Assembly (NCBI GenBank): GCA_965116565.1
Contig: OZ220699.1
Span: 2,728,001-2,792,000, forward strand
Direction: 5' to 3'
Source: Bin87 sp965116565
GTDB lineage: Bacteria; Chloroflexota; Dehalococcoidia; Lucifugimonadales; UBA3495
Length of the DNA: 64,000 bases
Each line of letters opens with the position of its first letter. Position 1 is the first letter of the stretch. Below are positions 1 to 7,219 of the stretch, piece by piece. The notes beneath the pieces were generated by a model. It saw nothing but the letters and a program-made list of their open reading frames with translations, had not been told where the DNA came from and searched no databases. Made by a program: the position numbers and the translations under genes.

Positions 1-417
1 GCCAAGAACCGGCTGCTGCTGCTGGAGGCCGACGTGGCCCGGGAGTTTCTGCTGGAGATAGTGGAACAGGCCAGGAAGCAGAGGCTGTTGTTGGGGGAGC
101 ATTTCAGTCCGACCCTTGACCAATCGGGGGACGCTGTTGGAAGCCTGGGCGTCGGTAAAGAGTTTCCGTCCCAGAGACGAGGAGGATCCACCGTCAGAAG
201 GGGGCGGACGCAATCCGGAGGTGGACTTTCGGGGTGAAAGGCGCAGCAACGAGACCCACCGGTCCACCACGGACCCACAGACCAGGCTGGCCAAAAAGGG
301 CAAGGGGAAGGTTGTCCGCGGCATCTTGGAAGACTGCCCCAACCTACAGGTGCGCATCTCACACGACGATGGCAGCCCTCGACGCTCGATACCCTTCGGA
401 GACGTCAACCCGACTTG
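1..417 (+). pseudogene. IS5/IS1182-type transposase remnant
   Basis: This looks like the N-terminal/middle part of a transposase cut by the window edge and broken by a frameshift. From base 1 one frame reads a leucine-rich helix ending in LLLGEHFS. After about base 120 the homologous reading continues in another frame with LLEAWASVKSF and then GERRSNETHRSTTDP, a signature I recognise from IS5/IS1182-type transposases (usual form GEKRSNETHASTTDP). The second frame loses similarity after KKGKGK and stops at about 417, so the catalytic C-terminal part is absent. It lies next to tRNA-Gly. The exact IS family is from memory. Confidence 0.7.
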
Positions 418-439
418 AAACTCTCGTGACTTTCAAATC

Positions 440-513
440 TGGAGCGGGCGATGGGAATCGAACCCACGTAGCCAGCTTGGAAGGCTGGGGCTTTACCACT
501 AAGCTACGCCCGC
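440..513 (-). tRNA. tRNA-Gly (TCC anticodon)
   Basis: On the minus strand the sequence folds as a full cloverleaf. The acceptor GCGGGCG pairs with CGCCCGC, the D arm closes GCTT with AAGC, the anticodon stem CCAGC/GCTGG carries the loop CTTCCAA, and the T arm contains GGTTCGATTCC. The anticodon is TCC, so the tRNA reads GGA/GGG. The 3' CCA is encoded (bases 440-442), giving 74 nt. Confidence 0.97.
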
Positions 514-591
514 TCGGTCATGCCATTATAACCCAAGATATTGCGGTACACTTTCCGAAACGCTCGGAATCGTCCGAGCGCACAGACGTGC

Positions 592-1056
592 ATGCCAAAA
601 ACAATTTACCTCGCCAATCCTTACGGCTTTTCTGAGCAACAGAAAGCGTCGCTGTTGCCGCCCATCATCGCCGCCTTGGAAAACCTCGGCCTGGAGGTGT
701 GGGAACCTTTCGCTCGCAACAACCAGATCGATTTCCAGCGGTCCGGCTGGGCGTATCGGGTCGGGCAGCAGGACTACGCCGACGTGGTGGCCGCCGACGC
801 AATTTTCGCCGTCGTGAACGGCGTGCCGCCCGACGAGGGCGTCATGATCGAATTGGGCATGGCGATCGCGCTGGGCAAGCCAACCTTCCTGTTCCGCGAT
901 GATTTCCGCCGCGCCACGGACAGTGAGGAATACCCATTGAATCTCATGCTGTTCACAGGAATGCCGGAGCAGGCATGGTCAGGCTACTACTACACCTCGT
1001 TGGACCAGATCACGGCTCCGGATAAGGCCCTGGCCCGGTGGGCGTCGGGCGAATAG
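592..1056 (+). CDS. Nucleoside 2-deoxyribosyltransferase-like protein
   Basis: A 154-residue protein of the nucleoside 2-deoxyribosyltransferase fold. These enzymes swap or hydrolyse the base of 2'-deoxynucleosides in salvage and related pathways. The N-terminal strand (KTIYLANPYGFS) is followed by a helix and strand (LGLEVWEPFA). The signature comes after that: an ADAIFAVV strand, then PDEGVMIELGMAIALGKP, matching the family D-x-G-x-x-x-E-x-G-x-A pattern in which the Glu is the nucleophile. The ATG at 592 starts directly before the first strand; longer readings run back towards the tRNA. It stands alone, about 80 nt downstream of the divergent tRNA-Gly. The substrate is unknown; a nucleotide N-glycosidase role is an alternative. 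Confidence 0.8.
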   Translation: MPKTIYLANPYGFSEQQKASLLPPIIAALENLGLEVWEPFARNNQIDFQRSGWAYRVGQQDYADVVAADAIFAVVNGVPPDEGVMIELGMAIALGKPTFLFRDDFRRATDSEEYPLNLMLFTGMPEQAWSGYYYTSLDQITAPDKALARWASGE

Positions 1057-1144
1057 GGCCGGCGTAATTTGAAGCGCTGCGGATGCGATGGGCGGCCGGC
1101 GTCGCCGCCGCGCTCTTTCTTACAATTCAAGCAGGATGACCTCG

Positions 1145-2134
1145 ATGCTAAACACACGTTTCACGGATCTGCTGGGTTTGGGCTACCCCGTCATGAACGC
1201 GCCGATGAGCAACCACAGCGGTGGACGTTTGGCGGCGGCAGTCTCGCTCGCCGGCGGTCTGGGCACATTCGGCGGCAGCAACAACTTTGGCCCGGAGTGG
1301 TTCCCCGAACAAATCCGTTCTATCCGGAACCAGACTGACCGGCCTTTCGGCGTCGGGTTCATCACGCACCTGATGGCGGCCGACCCATCCAATTTTATTG
1401 CGGCGCTGGACCAGGGGGTGCCAGTCTTGATCTTTTCGTTCGCGGACCCGCTACCTTGGGTTCACCGCGCGAAACGCGCCGGAGCCACGACCATCTGCCA
1501 GGTTCAGACGATTGCAGCAGCGCGATTGGCGGTGGACGCCGGAGCCGATGTGCTCCTGGCTCAGGGCAACGAGGCCGGCGGCCATACCGGAGAGATGAAC
1601 CTGCTTCCGCTGCTGTGCGATCTGGTCGAGCGGTATCCGGATGTGCCGGTGATGGCGGCGGGTGGAATCACATCGGGTCGGGCCCTGGCAGCGGTGGTCG
1701 CTTCCGGCGCTGAGGGGGTTTCCCTGGGTACTGCGATGCTGGCGACGCCGGAGGCGGTAGAGGTGCCCGAGCAGTTCAAGGAGCAGATCCTGCGGTCGAA
1801 CGGCGACGACACCGCATACACGCGGCTTTACGACCTGTTGGGCGACGAGCCGTGGCCGGCGGGAATCGCTGGGCGGGTATATCGCAACCGTTTGGTCCGG
1901 GAGTGGAACGGCCGCGACGCCGAGGTTCTCGCGCACAGAGAGGAATTGACGACCGATGTCGCGGCGGCGCGGGCGCGTCAGGACCCTGAACTGTCATCGG
2001 TATATATGGGCCAAGGCGTGGGTAACGTCCGGGAAATACGTCCTGCGGCTGAGGTGATGCGGTCCATCTGCGACGATGCCGAGTCCATATTGCGGAGCAT
2101 CGATTTCACTGTTGGACGACAACAGGATGGATGA
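1145..2134 (+). CDS. Nitronate monooxygenase-like FMN TIM-barrel oxidoreductase
   Basis: A 329-residue protein of the nitronate monooxygenase (2-nitropropane dioxygenase) family, FMN-dependent TIM barrels that oxidise alkyl nitronates or reduce related substrates. The N-terminus has the family pattern of a first strand ending in PVMNAPMSN followed by AAAVSLAGGLGTFGG. Later come GADVLLAQGNEAGGHTG (the EAGGH catalytic/FMN loop) and PVMAAGGITSGRALAAVVASGAEGV, the phosphate-binding strand. The ATG at 1145 is preferred over 1136 because the CAGGATGA-like ribosome site is better spaced for it. The gene is monocistronic between the deoxyribosyltransferase-like gene and the ABC-F gene. An enoyl-reductase-like role is possible, since the family is broad. 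Confidence 0.85.
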   Translation: MLNTRFTDLLGLGYPVMNAPMSNHSGGRLAAAVSLAGGLGTFGGSNNFGPEWFPEQIRSIRNQTDRPFGVGFITHLMAADPSNFIAALDQGVPVLIFSFADPLPWVHRAKRAGATTICQVQTIAAARLAVDAGADVLLAQGNEAGGHTGEMNLLPLLCDLVERYPDVPVMAAGGITSGRALAAVVASGAEGVSLGTAMLATPEAVEVPEQFKEQILRSNGDDTAYTRLYDLLGDEPWPAGIAGRVYRNRLVREWNGRDAEVLAHREELTTDVAAARARQDPELSSVYMGQGVGNVREIRPAAEVMRSICDDAESILRSIDFTVGRQQDG

Positions 2135-2288
2135 ACCTGCGAAGCGGTGAAGCCAGCGAACGTAGGCCGGAGCGAGATGGGATTCCCGGGCCGACTCCGC
2201 TGCGTTCGAGATGCAACGGCGTGATCAGGTGCAGGGAATCAAACTGCGTTTGGTCAGTTAGGATCACGGGCTAAACTGGGCAGGATGA

Positions 2289-2294
2289 TATAAT
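2289..2294 (+). promoter_or_regulatory. Candidate -10 element for the ABC-F gene
   Basis: A perfect TATAAT lies 20 bases before the ABC-F start codon, in an otherwise GC-rich spacer. No convincing -35 hexamer is visible 16-18 bases upstream, and the start lacks a strong Shine-Dalgarno sequence, so the transcript may have a very short leader. Confidence 0.3.
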
Positions 2295-2314
2295 TCGCCG
2301 CCGGGAATATCACA

Positions 2315-4297
2315 ATGCTCGTTGCTTCCAATATCAGCAAGGCCTACGCGGACCGGACGCTGTTCCACGGCCTCGATGTGTCCGTGGCCGCCGGTGACCG
2401 CGTGGCGCTCATCGGCGCGAACGGGTCCGGCAAGACGACCCTGCTGGACATCCTGGCCGGTGAAACGCTCGCCGACGCCGGCTCGATTTCCGGGCGCAGG
2501 AACACCACGGTGGGATACCTGAAGCAAGAGCCGCCTCCGTTCGCCGGCAAATCGCTGCTGCAGGAGGTCCTGGATGCCAACTACGAAGCCAAAGAACTGG
2601 CGGGCATGATCGCTGAGACCCGACACATGCTGTCGACCAGCGACGACGGGGACGAACAGCGCGAGCTGATGAGCAGGCTTGGTGATCTGGAGCTGAGGCT
2701 GGAGACGGCAGGAGGCGAGGATCGAGACCACGAAGCCAAAGCCATCCTGTCGGGGTTGGGTTTCAAAGAAAGCGACTTCGGCAGGGACATGACGGAGTTC
2801 AGCGGCGGCTGGATCATGCGCGCTGAACTGGCCCGCCTGCTGTTCCGGCAGCCCGATGTGCTCCTGCTGGACGAGCCGACCAACCATCTGGACCTGGAGG
2901 CCAATCTGTGGTTCGAAAAGTACCTGGCCTCGTTCAAGGGCGGGGTGGTGATCACATCCCATGACCGGGCATTTTTGAATCAGGCGGCGAACCGGATTCT
3001 GGCCATCGAGCCGGGCGAGGTGGTGCACCACCGGGGCAACTACGATGATTACCTGGTCGCGCGGGAGCGGGCGCTCGAAGTCAAGGAGGCCGCAGCGGCA
3101 CGCCAGGAACGGGAAATCCAGCGGCAGATGCGCTTCGTTGAACGGTTCCGTTACAAGGCCACCAAGGCGAGGCAGGTGCAGAGCCGGCTGAAACAGCTGG
3201 ATAAGATGGAGATCATCGAGCTGCCCCGGGCGACCATGAAGGTGCGGTACTCTTTTCCGGAGCCGGCGCGGAGCGGCTCCGACATCATCACCCTCTCCGG
3301 GGTGAGTAAGTCGTATGGGGACAACGTGGTGTATCGCGACCTGAACCTGACGCTGGAGCGCGGGGACCGGGTAGCGCTGGTGGGGCCGAACGGCGCCGGC
3401 AAATCGACACTGCTGAAGATATTGGCCGGAGCGCTGCCCATCGACGGTGGGGAGCGCAAGCTGGGGCACATCGTGGAGACCACCTACTACGCCCAACACG
3501 TGCTGGATCTGCTGAGCCCGGGCAACACGGCTATCGAAGAGTTGCGGGAAGCCGCGCCGGCGGAGTCCGAGCAAAACCTGAGGACGACGCTGGGCGGATT
3601 CCTGTTCAGCGGGGACGATATCCTGAAACCCGTCTCGGTGCTCTCCGGCGGCGAGAAGGCGCGGGTGGCGCTGGCGAAACTGCTGCTGCAGCCCAGCAAT
3701 TTCCTGCTGATGGACGAGCCCACCAACCACCTGGACATCGCGTCCAGGGAGATTCTGGCGGACGCTCTTGGCGATTACCGGGGTTCGATCTGCCTGGTGA
3801 CGCACGACAGGACGCTGATTCGCCAGGTGGCCAACAAGATCATCGAGGTCGATGGGGGACGGGTCAGGGTGTTTCCCGGCGACTACGACAACTACCTTTA
3901 CCGCAAGCAGCAGGAGGCAGCCGAAGCGCCCAGGGTCGCCGAACCCAACGGCGCGGGGCCGGCGCCGGCGAGGAACGGAACCGGCGGACGAAGATCGCGG
4001 CGGCAGTTGACTCCCGAAGAAGAACAGCAGCGCGCGCTGTCGCGTCAGGCCCGCAAACTGGCCGAGCGCATCGATGCGATCGGCGCCGAGATCAGCGACC
4101 GGGAGTCGCGGTCGGCGGAACTGGAAGCGATGTTCGCCGATCCGGAGCAGTTCGCTGACCGCATCCAGTTGGAGGCCACGGGCGAACGTTATCGAATCCT
4201 CAAAGAGGAGGAGCAGTCGCTTTGGGACGAATGGGAGCGGTTGTCCGAGGAGGCCGAGGACGTCGACCGCATGCTGGTGGGGCTCAAGTCCGACTAG
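2315..4297 (+). CDS. ABC-F family ATPase (Uup/YdiF-like)
   Basis: A 660-residue cytosolic ABC-F protein: two ABC ATPase domains on one chain and no membrane segments. Family members act on the ribosome (translation factors or antibiotic protection) or, as in Uup, also affect DNA. Domain 1 has Walker A at about residues 34-42 (GANGSGKTT), an atypical signature FSGGW (162-166) and Walker B LLLDEPTNHLD (183-193). The charged linker at about 250-300 (RFRYKATKARQVQSRLKQ) fits the P-site tether. Domain 2 has GPNGAGKST (357-365), LSGGEKAR (443-450) and LLMDEPTNHLD (464-474). After a low-complexity Gly/Ala/Arg spacer, residues about 570-655 form a charged coiled coil like the C-terminal arm of Uup/YdiF proteins. 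Resistance versus housekeeping function cannot be decided. Confidence 0.93.
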   Translation: MLVASNISKAYADRTLFHGLDVSVAAGDRVALIGANGSGKTTLLDILAGETLADAGSISGRRNTTVGYLKQEPPPFAGKSLLQEVLDANYEAKELAGMIAETRHMLSTSDDGDEQRELMSRLGDLELRLETAGGEDRDHEAKAILSGLGFKESDFGRDMTEFSGGWIMRAELARLLFRQPDVLLLDEPTNHLDLEANLWFEKYLASFKGGVVITSHDRAFLNQAANRILAIEPGEVVHHRGNYDDYLVARERALEVKEAAAARQEREIQRQMRFVERFRYKATKARQVQSRLKQLDKMEIIELPRATMKVRYSFPEPARSGSDIITLSGVSKSYGDNVVYRDLNLTLERGDRVALVGPNGAGKSTLLKILAGALPIDGGERKLGHIVETTYYAQHVLDLLSPGNTAIEELREAAPAESEQNLRTTLGGFLFSGDDILKPVSVLSGGEKARVALAKLLLQPSNFLLMDEPTNHLDIASREILADALGDYRGSICLVTHDRTLIRQVANKIIEVDGGRVRVFPGDYDNYLYRKQQEAAEAPRVAEPNGAGPAPARNGTGGRRSRRQLTPEEEQQRALSRQARKLAERIDAIGAEISDRESRSAELEAMFADPEQFADRIQLEATGERYRILKEEEQSLWDEWERLSEEAEDVDRMLVGLKSD

Positions 4298-4306
4298 CGC
4301 GGGCGG

Positions 4307-5491
4307 TCACGTAATCACGCCCTGCTCGACGAGGCGATCCATCTCGGCGTCGGACATGCCCAGCAGGCCGCCGTAGATCTCGGGGTTGTGCTCACCGTAC
4401 CGGGGGATGGGCCCGGCGGTGGTTGGAGTCTTGGAGAACTTGATGATGGTTGGTCCGGGAACCAGGATCTTTTGCCCGGGCGGATCATGGGCGTCCTCTT
4501 CCATCATGACCTCGCGCTCCCACATGTGGCTGTCCTCAAGGACCTCGGGAATTGACTTGACGGGGCCGAACGGGATGTCGGCGGCGACCAGGGCCTCCTC
4601 CACCTCGGCGACGGTGCGCTCCTCACACCACATGCGGAGCAGTTCCATGCGGATCTCGGCCATGTTGGTGGCGAACATCGGGGCCGCGAACTCCGGGTCC
4701 TCGGACAATTCGTCGTAGTCCATCACTTTCAGCATGCGTTCCCACATGCCGGCCCGCGCCGCGCCGGTGGTGACCCAGCCGTCCTTGCACCTCAGGAAAG
4801 TGCCAACCCTGACGAAGTCGTTGGTGTTGGTCTCGTAGCACATGGCCAGGGCGACCTCCTCAAGGGTGATGCCGCCGTCGAGCATGGCTACCTCCAGCCA
4901 TTGGCCCTCGCCGGTGCGGTCGCGGTGGCGCAGCGCCCCCAGGATGCCGATGACCGCGTGGAGGGCCGCGGTGCGGTCCATGACCGGCCCGTTGCCCATG
5001 ATGGGCTCGCCGAAACCGCGGCCGGTCTGGTCGCCGAATCCGCTCATGGCCTGGATTATGGGGTCGAAGCACTGGCGGTCGCGATAGGGGCCGTACTGCC
5101 CGAAGCCCGAGACCGATGCCAGGATGATGCTTGGGTTGACCTTGCACATCTCCTCGTAGCTGAATCCCATGTTCTCCATGGTGCCCGGCCTGAAATTCTC
5201 CAGGACCACGTCGGACACTTCGAGCAGACGGAAGAACAGGTCCTTCCCCTTTTCGTGGCGGGTATTGAGGGTCACACTTTTCTTGCCGCGGTTGTACGCC
5301 GCGAACTGCACGCTCATCTTGCCGACGAACGGACCGGAGTCGCGCAGGTCGGCGCCGGTGCGCCATTCAAGCTTGAGCACCTCGGCGCCCATGTCCTGCA
5401 GAATCAAGCCGCCCCTGGGGGCCGCCTGCCAGCGGGCGAGTTCCAGCACTCTCACTCCGTCCAATACCTTTTCGGTACCGTTAGCAATCAT
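4307..5491 (-). CDS. CaiB/BaiF (class III) CoA-transferase
   Basis: A 394-residue class III CoA-transferase, which moves CoA between carboxylic acids via an aspartyl-CoA thioester intermediate. It carries the N-terminal Rossmann segment (GVRVLELARWQAAP...DMGAEVLKLE), the NRGKKSVTLN strand, VLENFRPGTM, and the catalytic Asp at residue 172 in PVMDRTAALHA, ten residues before GILGAL. Length is the family norm, and it serves here as the single-domain reference for the two fused homologues in this window. The start has a GGGAG site upstream. It converges tail to tail with the ABC-F gene, with a 9-base gap. Substrate unknown. Confidence 0.93.
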   Translation of the reverse strand: MIANGTEKVLDGVRVLELARWQAAPRGGLILQDMGAEVLKLEWRTGADLRDSGPFVGKMSVQFAAYNRGKKSVTLNTRHEKGKDLFFRLLEVSDVVLENFRPGTMENMGFSYEEMCKVNPSIILASVSGFGQYGPYRDRQCFDPIIQAMSGFGDQTGRGFGEPIMGNGPVMDRTAALHAVIGILGALRHRDRTGEGQWLEVAMLDGGITLEEVALAMCYETNTNDFVRVGTFLRCKDGWVTTGAARAGMWERMLKVMDYDELSEDPEFAAPMFATNMAEIRMELLRMWCEERTVAEVEEALVAADIPFGPVKSIPEVLEDSHMWEREVMMEEDAHDPPGQKILVPGPTIIKFSKTPTTAGPIPRYGEHNPEIYGGLLGMSDAEMDRLVEQGVIT

Positions 5492-5633
5492 GTCGTGTCT
5501 CCCGTGTTGTCAGATCGTGGGCCCATTGTACCCGGATATGCGCGCCAAGCACGCACCCGGACAAAACGCCCGTCGCCCGAGGTCGGCCCGACGCGCCGCC
5601 ACGAAACACAATGACGGAACGTGTAAACGCTGG

Positions 5634-5966
5634 CTAGCGCGCGGGGGCGGGCAGGTCCCAGCGGAGGAGGTCGCTGTAGCGGTCGGCGCGGGCCCAGGGC
5701 AGGAGGTTGAGGACGATGGATTCGGGCATGGGGACATCACTCCGGAGTCGAATGTCTTTGAGGTGGCGGCTGAGGTTGGTGAAGGTGCTGAGGCAGAATC
5801 CGGCTTTGGCGATGCGGTCGATGACGTCGGCGGGTTCGGGAGGATGGTCGGGATCCCAGTCGTTGGAGACGGCTTCGGCGATGCGGCGGAGTTTGATGAT
5901 GGCGAGTTCGCGAGCGAACCGGCGCTTGAGGGAGTCGATGCGGCGGCGGATTTGGGAGATGGTCAT
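5634..5966 (-). CDS. Small repeat-associated protein, copy 1 (unknown function)
   Basis: A 110-residue, soluble, basic protein that I do not recognise. It starts MTISQIRRRIDSLKRRF, then LAIIKLRRIAEAV, a PPEPADVI segment, and ends LLRWDLP. A second copy lies at 43728-44053 with about two-thirds identical residues (shared RRFA-x-ELAIIKLRRIAEAV, PPEPADVI-x-RI-x-KAGF, LLRWDLP), but that copy has a frameshift. The conservation of protein sequence and of the upstream repeat block indicates a real gene carried on a dispersed element. The GAGGTAACCCC-ATG leader is similar in both copies. There is no signal peptide or membrane segment. It could be DNA-binding (basic N-terminal helix), but that is a guess. 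Confidence 0.7.
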   Translation of the reverse strand: MTISQIRRRIDSLKRRFARELAIIKLRRIAEAVSNDWDPDHPPEPADVIDRIAKAGFCLSTFTNLSRHLKDIRLRSDVPMPESIVLNLLPWARADRYSDLLRWDLPAPAR

Positions 5967-6023
5967 GGGGTTACCTCGGACGGGGAGTTCTTACCGGGAT
6001 GAAAAGGATGGACGGGATGAAGG

Positions 6024-6093
6024 GGATTGGGATAGCGGGGATTTTGGGGAAAACCCGCTTATTTCCGCTCATTTCCGTTCATTTGAGTAGGGC
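6024..6093 (-). repeat. Decamer-bearing repeat block, copy 1
   Basis: Read on the minus strand this 70-base block contains three tandem decamers: AAATGAACGG, AAATGAGCGG, AAATAAGCGG. An A/C-rich stretch (CCCCAAAATCCCC...ATCCCAATCC) follows. The block lies about 60 bases upstream of small-protein copy 1. Nearly the same block, with the same order and spacing, precedes copy 2 at 43600-43669. Confidence 0.8.
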
Positions 6094-6501
6094 GTTGGGT
6101 TGGCCGGTAGGAGTGAATGGGGGCGCATTGGGCCGGTTTGGGGGAGAAAATGGTGGTTTTGACGGGTTGGCGGGAGGATTTGGGGGAGCGGCGCCTGGGG
6201 GTGGTTCCTGCTTGTCATCCGCCAGAGCAGGACGGATTTTTGGGCCCCGTATCAAGCACGGGGTGACCCCGAGCCGGACACGGGGCAGGCAGTTATTGGA
6301 GGATTTTCAGGATTTCGGGTCCGGTTGTTTGGATTGGGGCGGTTGGATGGTTCAGTTAATGGTACGGATGGATGGCGCGTAGGGGCGACGGGGAAATGTC
6401 ATTGGGTAGGGGCTTTTCGAAGTTACTTTGCCGTTCGCGCGAAGGCGGGAATCCGTGGGATGCTGTGGTCAAGGCAGGTTGGTGGCAACAGGCGTTTGTG
6501 G

Positions 6502-6522
6502 ATTCCGGATCAAGTCCGGAAT
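6502..6522. repeat. REP-like palindrome (ATTCCGG type)
   Basis: ATTCCGGA, a 5-base spacer, then TCCGGAAT form an 8-bp hairpin followed by GAC. It shares the ATTCCGG...CCGGAATGAC/CC framework with the hairpins at 6877 and 43687. Confidence 0.75.
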
Positions 6523-6630
6523 GACGGGGGTAAAGGCCGGTATGGAGGGGGAAAGGCCGGAATGACGGGGGGAAAGGCCGGAATGACGGGATAAAGGCCG
6601 GGATCGAGGGGGAAAGGCCGGAATGACGAA
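6516..6630. repeat. Short tandem array of a 20-21 base unit
   Basis: About 5.5 imperfect copies of a unit beginning CCGGAATGACGGGGG and ending AAAGG. The copies vary at the ATGAC/ATCGA positions. The array appears to have grown from the 3' arm of the adjacent REP-like hairpin, since each unit begins with CCGG(A/T/G)AT. Confidence 0.85.
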
Positions 6631-6876
6631 AGATGTCAACACTGCCTGGATGAATCCAGGATAGGGCGGCGGAGGCAGCACGGGCAACGACGTGGTGTCA
6701 TGGTTTTGGAAATTGGTGAAATCGACGGGCCGGTCATGACGACCAGGGGCTTTCGATTGTTTGCGTCATCTCGGACGTATCGAGTACGGGGCAGAGTTTG
6801 ATCCGGAATCCAAGGATGTCTTGCTGCTGCCAACGTTCTTCAACGCGAACATCTCCTGAACGCGAACATCTCCTGG

Positions 6877-6896
6877 ATTCCGGCTTGCGCCGGAAT
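6877..6896. repeat. REP-like palindrome (ATTCCGG type)
   Basis: ATTCCGGC, TTGC, GCCGGAAT form a perfect 8-bp stem with a 4-base loop, followed by GACG. It belongs to the same family as the hairpins at 6502 and 43687. Confidence 0.8.
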
Positions 6897-7018
6897 GACG
6901 CCTTTGACAGTTTGGATAGATAGTCGAAAGGCCCGGCAGGACGACACCGCAGTATTGCCCGTGCATTGAGGGGGCTGTACACTCGCGGCGAGGTAGCGTT
7001 TGACGGGAGGTGCAACGA

Positions 7019-7219
7019 ATGCCGATATCCGACGAAACCCTGAACAGAATCATTGCCGAATACGGCGGGTTCGAGCTAAGCGCGGAGGAATTGGAACTGG
7101 TCAAGCCCGAGTTGGAGAACTACCTGACCGAGTTGCAAAATCTGCGGGATCTCGACCTGTCCGACGTGATGTCATCGCGCCTGTTGCGGGCGGCGGAAGG
7201 AGCGGAAGCCGATGCCTGA
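7019..7219 (+). CDS. GatC/AtzG-like small amidase partner
   Basis: A 66-residue acidic helical protein (LSAEELELVKPELENYLTELQNLRDLD) whose layout resembles GatC and AtzG, the small subunits that pack against an amidase. It overlaps the downstream amidase gene by 8 bases, so the two are probably translationally coupled and made in equal amounts. The ATG at 7019 is preferred over the upstream GTG at 7010 because the GGGAGG site (7005-7010) is correctly spaced for it. No gatB lies nearby, so a role in tRNA-dependent transamidation is less likely than an AtzG-AtzE-type pairing. Assignment rests on length, helix pattern and context. Confidence 0.65.
   Translation: MPISDETLNRIIAEYGGFELSAEELELVKPELENYLTELQNLRDLDLSDVMSSRLLRAAEGAEADA

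Larger units (their letters stand above)
5967..7018. other. Repeat-dense noncoding spacer
   Basis: About 1 kb with no credible gene. In order it holds the leader and decamer block of the small protein to its left (about 6024-6093), a purine-rich G/T stretch (6100-6370), a REP-like hairpin (6502-6522), a 20-21 base tandem array (6516-6630), a 17-base tandem duplication of ACGCGAACATCTCCTGA (about 6843-6875), a second REP-like hairpin (6877-6896), and then the leader of the GatC/AtzG-like gene. Confidence 0.75.

Noticed and set aside
2264..3805. 513-codon minus-strand open frame across the ABC-F gene
   Set aside because: It is the antisense shadow of the ABC-F coding sequence; its Gln/Arg/His-rich composition is typical of GC-rich shadows.
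6516..6630. Tandem array as a CRISPR
   Set aside because: The units are contiguous with no unique spacers and drift in sequence, so it is a simple tandem repeat.
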